This document shows positions 22,026-30,816 of a stretch of 64,000 nucleotides of DNA, piece by piece. The stretch comes from Bradyrhizobium sp. AZCC 2262 (GTDB lineage: Bacteria; Pseudomonadota; Alphaproteobacteria; Rhizobiales; Xanthobacteraceae): assembly GCF_036924535.1 (NCBI RefSeq), contig NZ_JAZHRT010000001.1, positions 1,612,001-1,676,000 on the forward strand. Direction: 5' to 3'. The notes under the pieces are model-generated. The model was given only the letters and a program-made list of their open reading frames with translations, had not been told where the DNA came from and made no database searches. Every line of letters starts with the position of its first letter. Positions within the stretch are counted from its first letter, which is position 1. The position numbers and the translations under genes were made by a program.

Positions 22026-23357
22026 ATGGTCTCAGCAGCAGAACAACTTGCGGCAAACCTCAATTTCGGCGCCTTGGCGAAAGCCGACGAACTGAAGAAG
22101 CGCATCTGGTTCACGCTGGGTGCGCTGCTTGTTTATCGGCTCGGCACCTATATCCCGCTGCCCGGCATCGATCCCGCGATCTGGGAGCAGGTGTTCAAGT
22201 CGCAGGCCGGCGGCATCCTCGGCATGTTCAACATGTTCGCCGGCGGCGGCATCCACCGCATGGCGATCTTCGCGCTGAACATCATGCCGTACATCTCGGC
22301 ATCGATCATCATCCAGCTCTTGACCACGGTGTCTCCGCAGCTCGAGGCGCTGAAGAAGGAAGGTGAGGCGGGCCGCAAGACGCTGAACCAGTACACCCGC
22401 TATCTGACGGTGATCCTCGCCGCGTTCCAGTCCTACGGCATTGCCGTGGGCCTCCAGGGCGCCGGCAACGTCGTCAGCGACCCCGGCATCTTCTTCCTGC
22501 TCTCGACCACGATCACGCTGACCGGTGGCACCATGTTCCTGATGTGGCTCGGCGAGCAGATCACCTCGCGCGGCATCGGCAACGGCATTTCGCTGATCAT
22601 TCTGGCGGGCATCGTCGCCGAGCTGCCTTCAGCGCTCGCCAATATGCTGGAACTGGGACGCCAGGGCGCGCTCTCGACCGGCCTGATCCTGGTTGTGATC
22701 GTGATGGCGGTCGCCGTGATCGCCTTCATCGTGTTCATGGAGCGCGCGCAGCGCAGGCTTCTGATCCAGTATCCGAAGCGTCAGGTCGGCAACAAGATGT
22801 TCGAGGGCCAGTCCTCGCATCTGCCGCTCAAGCTCAACACCTCGGGCGTGATTCCGCCGATCTTCGCCTCGTCGCTGCTGCTGCTGCCGGCCACGGTCGC
22901 GAACTTCAACGCCGGCAAGGGTCCTGAATGGTTCCAGTGGCTGAACACGCAGCTCAGCCATGGCCGTCCGCTGTTCCTGTTCCTCTATCTGGCGCTGATC
23001 GTGTTCTTCGCCTTCTTCTACACCGCGATCGTGTTCAACCCGACCGAAACCGCCGACAATCTGAAGAAGCATGGCGGCTTCATCCCCGGCATCCGCCCGG
23101 GCGAGCGCACCGCCGAATATATCGATTACGTGCTGTCGCGCATTACCGTGCTCGGCGCGCTCTATCTGGCGATCGTCTGTCTGATTCCGGAAATCCTGAT
23201 TTCCTACGCGTCGGTGCCGTTCTACTTCGGCGGCACCTCGCTTCTGATCGTCGTCAGCGTGACCATGGATACGGTCGCGCAGGTGCAGGGTTATCTCCTA
23301 GCCCATCAGTATGAGGGGCTGATCAGGAAGTCCAAATTGAGGGGCCGCCGCCGCTAA
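22026..23357 (+). CDS. secY: Protein translocase subunit SecY
   Basis: 443 residues with ten predicted membrane segments. It forms the SecYEG channel of the inner membrane. The signature region GDIFFLL-like segments, the GNGISLIILAGI motif, the cytoplasmic loop QRRLLIQYPKRQVG and the C-terminal QYEGLIRKSKLRGRRR are present. In its usual place between rplO and adk. ATG 22026 follows GGCGGGAGAAAGCCTGATC. Confidence 0.98.
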   Translation: MVSAAEQLAANLNFGALAKADELKKRIWFTLGALLVYRLGTYIPLPGIDPAIWEQVFKSQAGGILGMFNMFAGGGIHRMAIFALNIMPYISASIIIQLLTTVSPQLEALKKEGEAGRKTLNQYTRYLTVILAAFQSYGIAVGLQGAGNVVSDPGIFFLLSTTITLTGGTMFLMWLGEQITSRGIGNGISLIILAGIVAELPSALANMLELGRQGALSTGLILVVIVMAVAVIAFIVFMERAQRRLLIQYPKRQVGNKMFEGQSSHLPLKLNTSGVIPPIFASSLLLLPATVANFNAGKGPEWFQWLNTQLSHGRPLFLFLYLALIVFFAFFYTAIVFNPTETADNLKKHGGFIPGIRPGERTAEYIDYVLSRITVLGALYLAIVCLIPEILISYASVPFYFGGTSLLIVVSVTMDTVAQVQGYLLAHQYEGLIRKSKLRGRRR

Positions 23358-23433
23358 CGGGCGGCAGGCTGCGGTCTGAATTTCAATAAAGGGTGTGCGG
23401 CGTTTCGCTCACCAAGCCGGGGGGCGAATAGTC

Positions 23434-24291
23434 ATGAGATTGATCCTTTTGGGTCCGCCGGGCGCGGGCAAGGGCACCCAGGCGCAGCGGCTGGTCCAGA
23501 AGCACCGCATCGTCCAGCTCTCGACCGGCGAGATGCTGCGTGCGGCGGTCGCCGCCCAAACGCCGGTCGGCCTGCAGGCCAAGGACATCATGGCCAGCGG
23601 CTCGCTGGTGCCGGATGAGATCGTGATCGGGATCATCTCCGACCGCCTCGACCAGCCCGACATGAAGAACGGATTCATTCTCGACGGATTTCCGCGCACG
23701 GTGCCGCAGGCGGCAGCGCTCGACGAACTCCTGAAGAAGAAACACATCAAGCTCGATGCCGTGGTCGAATTGCGCGTCAACGAGAGTGCGCTGCTGGACC
23801 GCGTGGAGACGCGTGTCGCCGAGATGCGGGCACGCGGCGAGGAAGTGCGAATCGACGATACCCCGGAAGTGCTGTCCAAGCGGCTGGCGAACTACCGCAC
23901 GCTGACCGAGCCCCTGATTCACTATTATTCGGAGCGGCGAAAGCTCCTGACGGTCGATGGGATGATGACCATCGAGCACGTCACCCGGGAAATCAACCGC
24001 ATCCTGTCGGCGATCGGGGCCGTGGAACCCAAGGGAGCCAAGGCTGCGGCTCCGGCCAAAAAGGCCGCTGCGGCCGCCAGGAAGACCGCCAAGCCAGCGG
24101 GCAAAAAGGCTGCCAAAACGGCCAAGAAGGCCCCCAAAGCCGCTCCAAAGGGCAAGAAAGCAGCCTCCAGGGTGGCCAGGAAGGCTGCCGCGGCCGCCAA
24201 GGGGCGGGGAACTGCCATGGCCAAAAAGGTGGCAAAAAAGACACCCGCCAAGGCCTCGAAAAAGGTCACGAAAAAGCGAGCTAAGCGATAG
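23434..24291 (+). CDS. adk: Adenylate kinase with long lysine/alanine-rich C-terminal tail
   Basis: 285 residues from ATG 23434; an in-frame upstream start at 23395 is rejected because adenylate kinases begin MRLILLGPPGAGKGT. The P-loop is at residues 7-15, LSTGEMLR and LDGFPRTVPQA follow, and the LID is the short form found in alphaproteobacteria. The enzyme ends near residue 197. The last 88 residues are almost only Lys, Ala, Pro, Gly and Arg with about 27 lysines, resembling histone H1/AlgP tails. The enzyme interconverts AMP, ADP and ATP; the tail may bind nucleic acid or ribosomes, which is inference. It lies in the secY-adk-rpsM order typical of the cluster. Confidence 0.93.
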   Translation: MRLILLGPPGAGKGTQAQRLVQKHRIVQLSTGEMLRAAVAAQTPVGLQAKDIMASGSLVPDEIVIGIISDRLDQPDMKNGFILDGFPRTVPQAAALDELLKKKHIKLDAVVELRVNESALLDRVETRVAEMRARGEEVRIDDTPEVLSKRLANYRTLTEPLIHYYSERRKLLTVDGMMTIEHVTREINRILSAIGAVEPKGAKAAAPAKKAAAAARKTAKPAGKKAAKTAKKAPKAAPKGKKAASRVARKAAAAAKGRGTAMAKKVAKKTPAKASKKVTKKRAKR

Positions 24292-24477
24292 AGGCGGTTG
24301 ACGAAACCGAGTTGAATCCTTTAATAAGCCCCGCATCCAAGTCGGATAGTTTTATGACGATGCCGGGCCCCGAAGCAGATGAGGGGAAGGGCGTCGTGTT
24401 CGCGTTTGCGGACACCTGCCCGAGATAGCAAGAACTTAAAGCCGGTCCATGACGGATCGGCGACAGGAGAAAAGTCC

Positions 24478-24846
24478 GTGGCCCGTATTGCCGGCGTGAA
24501 TATCCCGACCAACAAGCGCGTTCTGATCGCGCTCCAGTACATTCATGGCATCGGCCAGAAGAACGCGGCCGAGATCATCGAGAAGGTCAAGATCCCGGAG
24601 GATCGTCGCGTCAGCCAGCTGAGCGACCAGGAAGTCCTGCAGATCCGCGAAGTGATCGACCGCGACTACCTTGTCGAGGGCGATCTTCGCCGCGAGACCG
24701 GTATCAACATCAAGCGTCTGATGGACCTCGGCTGCTATCGCGGCCTGCGTCATCGTCGCGGCCTGCCGGTGCGCGGCCAGCGCACCCACACCAACGCGCG
24801 CACGCGCAAGGGCCCGGCCAAGTCGATCGCCGGCAAGAAGAAGTAA
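24478..24846 (+). CDS. rpsM: 30S ribosomal protein S13
   Basis: 122 residues from a GTG at 24478, preceded by AGGAGAAAAG; the upstream in-frame extension from 24379 lacks family similarity. M(V)[14 protein letters not shown] and [25 protein letters not shown] are diagnostic. S13 contacts P-site tRNA and bridges to the 50S. No rpmJ gene lies between adk and rpsM, where many bacteria have it. Confidence 0.97.
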   Translation: MARIAGVNIPTNKRVLIALQYIHGIGQKNAAEIIEKVKIPEDRRVSQLSDQEVLQIREVIDRDYLVEGDLRRETGINIKRLMDLGCYRGLRHRRGLPVRGQRTHTNARTRKGPAKSIAGKKK

Positions 24847-24850
24847 TTTT

Positions 24851-24905
24851 GCGAATAGCGAATAGGGAGTGGCGAATAGGATTATTCGCCGCTCGCCGTT
24901 CGCTT
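24851..24905. repeat. Palindromic GCGAATAG-type repeat between rpsM and rpsK
   Basis: Same vocabulary as 12137-12200: GCGAATAGCGAATAGGGAG on the left and ATTCGCCGCTCGCCGTTCGC on the right, able to pair imperfectly. It starts a few bases after the rpsM stop. Confidence 0.75.
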
Positions 24906-24963
24906 CTTAGGTGTAGCCGCTGGCAGTACGGCGGCGTTTGAGATCACAGGAAGGTTTTAGGTA

Positions 24964-25353
24964 ATGGGCAAGGAAGCCACCCGCGTACGCCGTCGCGAAC
25001 GCAAGAACATCGCCTCGGGTATCGCGCACGTCAATTCGTCGTTCAACAACACGACCATCACCATCACCGACGCGCAGGGCAACACCATTGCCTGGTCCTC
25101 GGCCGGCACGATGGGCTTCAAGGGCTCGCGCAAGTCGACCCCCTACGCCGCGCAGGTCGCGGCCGAAGACGTTTCCAAGAAGGCGCAGGAACACGGCATG
25201 CGCACGCTGGAAGTGGAAGTTGCAGGCCCCGGTTCGGGCCGTGAATCGGCGCTTCGTGCGCTGCAGGCGGCGGGCTTCACCGTGACGTCGATCCGTGACG
25301 TGACGACGATCCCGCATAATGGCTGCCGTCCGCGCAAGCGCCGGCGGGTCTGA
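24964..25353 (+). CDS. rpsK: 30S ribosomal protein S11
   Basis: 129 residues. S11 lies on the platform near the mRNA exit. [25 protein letters not shown] and the C-terminal [19 protein letters not shown] are diagnostic. GGAAGGTTTTAGGTA precedes the ATG. No rpsD gene follows; rpoA comes next, as in other alphaproteobacteria. Confidence 0.98.
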   Translation: MGKEATRVRRRERKNIASGIAHVNSSFNNTTITITDAQGNTIAWSSAGTMGFKGSRKSTPYAAQVAAEDVSKKAQEHGMRTLEVEVAGPGSGRESALRALQAAGFTVTSIRDVTTIPHNGCRPRKRRRV

Positions 25354-25494
25354 CGTTTGGTCGCGGGCGCTCGTTTCCGGGCCCCGCGATTGCTTTTGGA
25401 ATTTTGACTGCCGCGGACCGATCCGCGGATCTCCAACGCCAGTGATCTGAAGGCGGATCGACTGGCCGGTCTATTGACCCGAAGGGGTGACAAA

Positions 25495-26514
25495 GTGACG
25501 ATCCAGAAAAATTGGCAAGAACTTATTCGACCGAACAAGCTGCAGGTAACGCCGGGCACTGATGCGACCCGGTTTGCCACCGTGGTCGCCGAACCGCTCG
25601 AGCGCGGCTTCGGCCAGACGCTCGGCAACGCACTGCGCCGCATCCTGCTGTCGTCGCTGCAGGGCGCCGCCGTGCAGTCGGTGCACATCGACGGCGTGCT
25701 GCACGAGTTCTCCTCGATCGCGGGCGTTCGCGAGGACGTCACCGACATCGTGCTCAACATCAAGGACATCGCGATCAAGATGCAGGGCGAAGGCCCCAAG
25801 CGCATGGTCGTGAAGAAGTCCGGCCCGGGCGCCGTCACCGCCGGCGACATCCAGACCGTAGGCGACATCGTCGTGCTCAATCCCGACCTGCAGATCTGCA
25901 CGCTGGACGAGGGCGCGGAAATCCGCATGGAGTTCACGGTCGCTTCCGGCAAGGGCTACGTCGCCGCCGAGCGCAATCGGCCTGAGGACGCGCCGATCGG
26001 CCTGATCCCGGTCGACAGCCTGTTCTCGCCCGTGCGCAAGGTCTCCTACAAGGTCGAGAACACCCGCGAGGGCCAGATCCTCGACTACGACAAGCTGACC
26101 ATGACGATCGAGACCAACGGCGCGATCTCGCCGGAAGACGCGGTGGCCTATGCCGCCCGCATCCTGCAGGATCAGCTCAACGTGTTCGTGAACTTCGAAG
26201 AGCCGCGCAAGGAAGTGGCGCAGGAGATCATTCCCGATCTCGCCTTCAACCCGGCGTTCCTCAAGAAGGTCGACGAGCTCGAACTGTCGGTGCGTTCGGC
26301 AAACTGCCTGAAGAACGACAACATCGTCTATATCGGCGACCTCGTGCAGAAGTCGGAAGCGGAAATGCTCCGCACTCCGAACTTCGGCCGCAAGTCGCTG
26401 AACGAGATCAAGGAAGTGCTGGCCCAGATGGGCCTGCATCTCGGCATGGAAGTGCCGGGCTGGCCGCCGGAGAACATCGACGAGCTCGCCAAGCGCTTCG
26501 AGGATCACTACTGA
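25495..26514 (+). CDS. rpoA: DNA-directed RNA polymerase alpha subunit
   Basis: 339 residues from a GTG at 25495, chosen because the family starts with [12 protein letters not shown] and GAAGGGG lies 9-14 bases before it; a TTG at 25474 is rejected. The N-terminal domain (dimerisation, [13 protein letters not shown]) and the C-terminal domain contacting UP elements and activators ([14 protein letters not shown]) are both complete. Followed by a repeat and rplQ. Confidence 0.97.
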   Translation: MTIQKNWQELIRPNKLQVTPGTDATRFATVVAEPLERGFGQTLGNALRRILLSSLQGAAVQSVHIDGVLHEFSSIAGVREDVTDIVLNIKDIAIKMQGEGPKRMVVKKSGPGAVTAGDIQTVGDIVVLNPDLQICTLDEGAEIRMEFTVASGKGYVAAERNRPEDAPIGLIPVDSLFSPVRKVSYKVENTREGQILDYDKLTMTIETNGAISPEDAVAYAARILQDQLNVFVNFEEPRKEVAQEIIPDLAFNPAFLKKVDELELSVRSANCLKNDNIVYIGDLVQKSEAEMLRTPNFGRKSLNEIKEVLAQMGLHLGMEVPGWPPENIDELAKRFEDHY

Positions 26515-26519
26515 GCATT

Positions 26520-26621
26520 CGTCATTCCGGGGCGATGCGCGAGCATCGAACCGCAGATGCGCAATTGCGCATCGGGGAATCTCGAGATTCCGGATCGCCG
26601 CTTCGCGACGTCCGGAATGAC
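26520..26621. repeat. REP-like inverted repeat between rpoA and rplQ
   Basis: GTCATTCCGG at 26521-26530 and CCGGAATGAC at 26612-26621 are exact inverted copies. Between them are smaller palindromes such as GATGCGCAATTGCGCATC and GAATCTCGAGATTC. This is a composite repeat of a type I recall as abundant in Bradyrhizobium intergenic DNA. It lies inside the alpha operon. Confidence 0.8.
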
Positions 26622-26698
26622 TGGGGCGAACGCAGGCAGCCCACCTGAGCAACAAGTCCGACGAACCGTCGCGACGAAGGCAATCAAGGAATAGTTCA

Positions 26699-27115
26699 AT
26701 GCGTCACGGCAAGGTTCATCGTAAGCTCAACCGCACCGCCGAGCATCGCCGCGCGATGTTCGCCAACATGTGCGCGGCGCTGATCAAGCACGAGCAGATC
26801 GTCACCACGCTTCCGAAGGCGAAGGAATTGCGCCCGATCGTCGAGAAGCTGGTCACGCTCGGCAAGAAGGGCGGGCTCGCCCTGCGCCGCCAGGCGATCT
26901 CCGAGATGCGCGACAAGGATCAGGTCAAGAAGCTGTTCGACGTTCTGGCGACCCGCTACAAGGACCGCCAGGGCGGCTACACCCGCATCATCAAGGCCGG
27001 CTTCCGCTACGGCGACAACGCGCCGATGGCCGTGATCGAGTTCGTCGACCGCGACGTCGATGCCAAGGGCCTGGATTCCGGCCCGGTGCAGGAAAAGTCC
27101 GCCGAGGCGGCGTAG
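26699..27115 (+). CDS. rplQ: 50S ribosomal protein L17
   Basis: 138 residues. [24 protein letters not shown] and [26 protein letters not shown] are diagnostic. A short Glu/Ala tail follows. Last gene of the cluster; a strong terminator follows 23 bases later. Confidence 0.98.
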   Translation: MRHGKVHRKLNRTAEHRRAMFANMCAALIKHEQIVTTLPKAKELRPIVEKLVTLGKKGGLALRRQAISEMRDKDQVKKLFDVLATRYKDRQGGYTRIIKAGFRYGDNAPMAVIEFVDRDVDAKGLDSGPVQEKSAEAA

Positions 27116-27137
27116 GTTTTCCAAAATCGTGACTTTC

Positions 27138-27165
27138 AAAAGCGGCGCTCAGGCGCCGCTTTTTA
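27138..27165 (+). terminator. Intrinsic terminator ending the ribosomal cluster
   Basis: AGCGGCGC at 27141-27148 pairs perfectly with GCGCCGCT at 27153-27160 around TCAG, with an A run before and TTTTTAT after. This is the clearest terminator in the window and marks the end of the alpha operon. Confidence 0.9.
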
Positions 27166-27249
27166 TTTGCGCATCTGCCGCGCGCGGGCTGCATTGGCGG
27201 TCGTACCCGCCGCTCCCGATATCGCTGTCATCAACGATGGAGATGACGG

Positions 27250-28050
27250 ATGAAAATCGATCTTTCGGGCAAGACGGCGCTGGTGACGGGCTCCACCTCC
27301 GGTATCGGCCACGCAATTGCCAAGGGTCTCCTTGCTGCAGGCGCGGACGTGGTGATCAATGGCCGGGCGCAAGCCAAGGTCGATGCCGTGGCCGCCGCGC
27401 TCGGCAAGACTGCCGGTAAGGCCGGCGGCAAGGTGCGGGCTGTTGCCGCTGACGTCTCGACGGCGGCGGGATGCAAGGCGCTGGTCGCGGCGCTGCCTGA
27501 TGTCGACATTCTCATCAATAACGCCGGCATCTTCGAGCCAAAACCCTTCTTCGATATTCCGGATGAGGACTGGAGCCGCTTTTTCGATGTCAATGTGATG
27601 TCCGGCATCCGCTTGTCGCGCGCCTACATGCCGGACATGCTGAAGCGCAATTGGGGCCGTATCGTTTTCATCGCCTCGGAGTCGGCGCTGATGATTCCCA
27701 AGGAGATGATCCATTACGGCATGACCAAGACGGCGCAACTTGCCGTTTCGCGCGGCCTTGCCGAATTGACCCGGGGTACCGCTGTTACCGTCAATTCCGT
27801 GATGCCGGGGCCGACCATGTCCGAAGGCGTCGAAACTTTCGTTGCCGATCTCGCCAGGCAAAACGGCCAGTCCGAGCAGGATGCGGCCGCGCAGTTCATC
27901 AAGCAGCATCGCCCCGGATCGCTGATCCAGCGCTTTGCCAGCGTCGAGGAGATCGCCAATATGGTGATCTACGTCAGTTCGAAAGAGGCTTCCGCCACCA
28001 ACGGCGCCGCGTTGCGGGCAGAAGGCGGACTGATCCAGACCATCGCGTGA
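27250..28050 (+). CDS. Short-chain dehydrogenase/reductase
   Basis: 266 residues. NAD(P)-binding TGSTSGIGHAIAKGL near the N-terminus, NNAG in the fourth strand, catalytic Ser in ASESAL and Tyr/Lys in HYGMTKTA. Classical SDR fold, likely cytoplasmic oxidoreductase; substrate not known. Together with the DUF1330 gene eight bases later it may form a two-gene operon. Confidence 0.88.
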   Translation: MKIDLSGKTALVTGSTSGIGHAIAKGLLAAGADVVINGRAQAKVDAVAAALGKTAGKAGGKVRAVAADVSTAAGCKALVAALPDVDILINNAGIFEPKPFFDIPDEDWSRFFDVNVMSGIRLSRAYMPDMLKRNWGRIVFIASESALMIPKEMIHYGMTKTAQLAVSRGLAELTRGTAVTVNSVMPGPTMSEGVETFVADLARQNGQSEQDAAAQFIKQHRPGSLIQRFASVEEIANMVIYVSSKEASATNGAALRAEGGLIQTIA

Positions 28051-28058
28051 GGTGAGAA

Positions 28059-28355
28059 ATGTCGGCCTATGTCATTTCCGAAGTCGAGGTGCGCGACGTC
28101 GCAGGTTTCGAAGCCTATCGCACCATCGCCGCGAAGGCGATCGCGCAATATGGCGGCCGCTATCTGGTGCGGGGTGGCGCTGCCAGCGTGGTCGAAGGCG
28201 GCCCGCCCCCGAAGACGATCATCGTCGTCGAATTTCCGACGATGGAACGTTTGCGCGAATGGTACGCCTCGCCGGAATACGCCGAGGCGCTGAAAGTGCG
28301 GCAGACGGCGATCGATCGTCGGCTGATCTTCGTTGAGGGCGTCGCGCCCGTTTGA
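28059..28355 (+). CDS. DUF1330 family protein
   Basis: 98 residues. Ferredoxin-like dimeric alpha/beta barrel family: MSAYVISEVEVRD, RYLVRGG, IIVVEFPTMERLREWYASPEY. Function of the family is not established. Directly downstream of the SDR gene with GAGGTGAGAA as ribosome-binding site. Confidence 0.88.
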   Translation: MSAYVISEVEVRDVAGFEAYRTIAAKAIAQYGGRYLVRGGAASVVEGGPPPKTIIVVEFPTMERLREWYASPEYAEALKVRQTAIDRRLIFVEGVAPV

Positions 28356-28505
28356 GCTTGCATCGGAGTGCCGCACTGAAAGCTCCGCGTCGGGCGATAT
28401 ATTTGCGCATGCAACGCGTTTGCGGCGCCGAATTCTTCCCGGAACAACAGCGCGAAAAATCTGTTCTTCCCGTAGCCGCGCTGATGCGGCTTGAGGAGGA
28501 ACCCG

Positions 28506-28847
28506 ATGACGAAGCTGTTCATTCTTGTGGCGGCGGTGTTGCTGGTTGCAACGATAGCCAACGGGCAAACCACCGTCACGACGACGACCGGAGCCGCAGG
28601 CGCGACGGTCCGGATCGAGCCGGAGTATCGCACCCGCATCAAGACTTACGTCACCGAGCACAAGATCCGCCCGGTGGAAACGCAGGAAAGAATCATCGTT
28701 GGCGCCAAGGTGCCGACCGACGTTGAACTCGAGGCGGTGCCTTCGGATTGGGGCCCGTCAGTGACGAAGTATCGCTATTTCTACTCGAACAACCGTGTGA
28801 TGCTGGTCGATCCTGCCACCCGCACCGTGGTGCATGAAGTCGACTGA
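28506..28847 (+). CDS. DUF1236 family secreted protein
   Basis: 113 residues from ATG 28506, preceded by GAGGAGG. Residues 1-20 form a signal peptide ending near ANG-Q. The rest matches the DUF1236 pattern: RIEPEYRTRIKTYVTEHK, VGAKVPTDVELEAVPSDWG, YRYFYSNNRVMLVDPATR. Probably periplasmic; function unknown. A hairpin terminator follows. Confidence 0.82.
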   Translation: MTKLFILVAAVLLVATIANGQTTVTTTTGAAGATVRIEPEYRTRIKTYVTEHKIRPVETQERIIVGAKVPTDVELEAVPSDWGPSVTKYRYFYSNNRVMLVDPATRTVVHEVD

Positions 28848-28869
28848 GGGTGCGCTCGCATCGCCATGC

Positions 28870-28901
28870 AAAAAGGGCCGCCAGTAGAGGCGGCCCTTTT
28901 T
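28870..28901. terminator. Bidirectional intrinsic terminator
   Basis: GGGCCGCC (28875-28882) and GGCGGCCC (28889-28896) form a perfect stem with loop AGTAGA, flanked by an A run on the left and T run on the right. It can stop both the DUF1236 gene and the convergent Gly/Tyr-rich gene. Confidence 0.88.
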
Positions 28902-28929
28902 CATTTTGCCAAGTCACCAGCTTGCCAAG

Positions 28930-29319
28930 TCACCAGCGCCGATAGTAGCCGCCGTAATACCGCCGCGGATAGTAAGCGTACGCCGGGCGATACACGCGGC
29001 GGACATACGGCCCGCCGTAGTAGGACCCGTATCCGCCGCCATAGTAAGCCGGGGCGTAACCACCGCCGTAATAGCCGCCGTAGTAAGCCGGGGCGTATCC
29101 ACCGCCATAATATCCCGGCCCATAGCCGTCATAGTATCCGTAGCCGGGACCGTAGGCGTAGGCGCTGGAGGCGATTCCTCCAATCACCGCCCCCGCGATA
29201 AGCCCGCCAGCTACCCCTGGGAAGAATCCGCCACGCCAGGCCTGCGCGGGCGCCGGTGCTGCGATGGTGGCGAGGCCAAGCGTTGCCGCTGCGGCCAATA
29301 CCAAAGGTGCTTTCCTCAT
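28930..29319 (-). CDS. Secreted Gly/Tyr-rich repeat protein
   Basis: 129 residues. A signal peptide (MRKAPLVLAAAATLGLATIAAPAPAQA) is followed by a hydrophobic Gly-rich segment (GGLIAGAVIGGIASSAYAYG) and then ~85 residues of mostly Gly and Tyr, with GYAPAYYGG twice. The C-terminus adds Arg/Tyr. Similar short proteins with a glycine zipper are common in rhizobia as cell-envelope proteins of unknown role. GGAAAGGAG lies before the start. Confidence 0.75.
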   Translation of the reverse strand: MRKAPLVLAAAATLGLATIAAPAPAQAWRGGFFPGVAGGLIAGAVIGGIASSAYAYGPGYGYYDGYGPGYYGGGYAPAYYGGYYGGGYAPAYYGGGYGSYYGGPYVRRVYRPAYAYYPRRYYGGYYRRW

Positions 29320-29671
29320 GGACCACTCCTTTCCGTAAAACAGACGCCAAACATTTTACATTGGAGCGGAGTTCGCTCCTTTCGTAAAACAGAGACTCGA
29401 TAAACACTTTCGAGTGAAGTTCGTTGCTCACGTGCCGGCTTGCAAACGGTTTTGGCGGCAAATTTAACTTTCATGAACGGGGGTTCCAGGCGACGGGGAA
29501 TCGAGCCTTCGTTGCGAACCACCATTTTTCCAGCATATGGAACTCCTTGCGGCATAATAACTCGCGCCGCTCACGGAGAGCGCCACGAGCATCTGCCTCA
29601 GGTCTGGCGATGGCAGCATTCGGCGCGCGCAGTGAGACTGCGATGTGCGCCGAGCAGGGCGTTATTGGCTG
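29320..29671. other. Intergenic region with a short direct repeat
   Basis: No convincing gene. GCTCCTTTCCGTAAAACAGA at ~29325-29345 recurs as GCTCCTTTCGTAAAACAGA at ~29374-29392; on the minus strand both read as GTTTTACG(G)AAAGGAGC. The inner copy contains the ribosome-binding site of the Gly/Tyr-rich gene, so the outer may be a duplicated leader. A 79-residue minus-strand frame here has no family resemblance and is not called. Confidence 0.4.
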
Positions 29672-30685
29672 CTACCAGCCCTCCAGCACGATCTTGCCGC
29701 GCGACTTGCCGCTTTCCAGCAGCGCATGGGCACGCTTCAAATTGGCCGCGTTGATGGTGCCGAAAGTCTGGTCGAGGGTGGTGCGTAGCACGCCCTTGTC
29801 GATCAGGTCTGCCACATCGTTGAGCAGATGATGCTGCGCGATCATGTCAGCCGTCTGGAACGATGAGCGCGTGAACATCGACTCCCAATGGATCGAGACC
29901 GCCTTGCCCTTGAACGCGCTGACGGTGAATTCCGGGGGATCGTCGATCAGGCCGAACTTGCCTTGCGGGGCGATGAAATCCGCGATCGACTTGTAATGCT
30001 GGTCGGTGAAGGTGAGGCTCGCGACGAGCGCGACCGGCGGCAACTTCAGTTTTTCGATCTGCTCCTTCATCGGTTTGGAGTGATCGATCACGGCGTGCGC
30101 GCCGCGATCGAGGCACCATTTCTGCGACTCCGGCCGCGTCGCGGTGGCGATAACCGTGAGGCCGGTGAGGCGGCGCGCGAGCTGGATCAGGATCGAGCCG
30201 ACGCCACCGGCGGCGCCGGTGATCAAAAGCGTGCGCGGATCGACGCTCTTGCCCGGCACGGCGCCGAGCCGGTCGAACAGCAATTCCCACGCGGTGATCG
30301 AGGTCAGCGGCAGCGCCGCGGCCTGCGCGAACGATAGCGATTTTGGCTTGCGGCCGACGATCCGCTCGTCGACCAGATGAAATTCGGCGTTGGTGCCCTG
30401 GCGCAGGATCGAGCCGGCGTAAAACACTTCGTCGCCCGGCTTGAACAGCGTGACTTCAGGGCCGACGGCGTCGACGATACCGGCGGCGTCATAACCCAGG
30501 ATCTTGGTCTCGCCCTCGGGCGGGGCGGCGCGCTTGCGGACCTTGTAGTCGACCGGGTTGGCCGAGATGGCCTTGACGGCGACTCTGATGTCGCGGCCCT
30601 TCGGCTCCGGCTTGGCGGTTTCGAAATCGAATAGCGATTGTGCGTCCTCGATGGGGAGCGATTTTTTGTACCCGACGGCTTTCAT
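29672..30685 (-). CDS. Zinc-type alcohol dehydrogenase family / NADPH:quinone reductase
   Basis: 337 residues of the medium-chain dehydrogenase superfamily. GroES-like N-terminal domain (KAISANPVDYKVRK, GYDAAGIVDAVG, FKPGDEVFYAGS) and Rossmann domain with ITGAAGGVGSILIQLAR. It lacks the catalytic zinc cysteine array, fitting quinone-oxidoreductase-like members. Divergent from an HxlR regulator gene; such pairs commonly respond to reactive electrophiles or quinones. Substrate not shown by sequence. Confidence 0.86.
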   Translation of the reverse strand: MKAVGYKKSLPIEDAQSLFDFETAKPEPKGRDIRVAVKAISANPVDYKVRKRAAPPEGETKILGYDAAGIVDAVGPEVTLFKPGDEVFYAGSILRQGTNAEFHLVDERIVGRKPKSLSFAQAAALPLTSITAWELLFDRLGAVPGKSVDPRTLLITGAAGGVGSILIQLARRLTGLTVIATATRPESQKWCLDRGAHAVIDHSKPMKEQIEKLKLPPVALVASLTFTDQHYKSIADFIAPQGKFGLIDDPPEFTVSAFKGKAVSIHWESMFTRSSFQTADMIAQHHLLNDVADLIDKGVLRTTLDQTFGTINAANLKRAHALLESGKSRGKIVLEGW

Positions 30686-30750
30686 GCCCGATGTCTCCTG
30701 CCTGCTTGAACGGTTGGTTGCCTAACTGTCGCGCTGGCATCAAATTGGCA

Positions 30751-30790
30751 AGTACTGTAAATTTAGGGAACTAGTCCCTGTTTGGATACT
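30751..30790. promoter_or_regulatory. Candidate HxlR operator between the divergent genes
   Basis: The centre AGGGA-ACTAG-TCCCT (30765-30779) is an inverted repeat, and it is flanked by AGTACT at 30751-30756 and ATACT at 30786-30790. TACT/AGTA half-sites are known for HxlR-family regulators such as YodB. It lies between the divergent start codons at 30685 and 30817. Confidence 0.45.
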
Positions 30791-30816
30791 ATTGGAAAAT
30801 AGCCCAGGAAACGGCA

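Noticed and set aside
23395..23433. Upstream in-frame start for adenylate kinase
   Set aside because: Would add 13 residues before the universal start MRLILLGPPG; no family support.
29316..29555. 79-residue minus-strand frame upstream of the Gly/Tyr-rich gene
   Set aside because: No family resemblance and overlaps what looks like promoter/leader with a duplicated ribosome-binding sequence.
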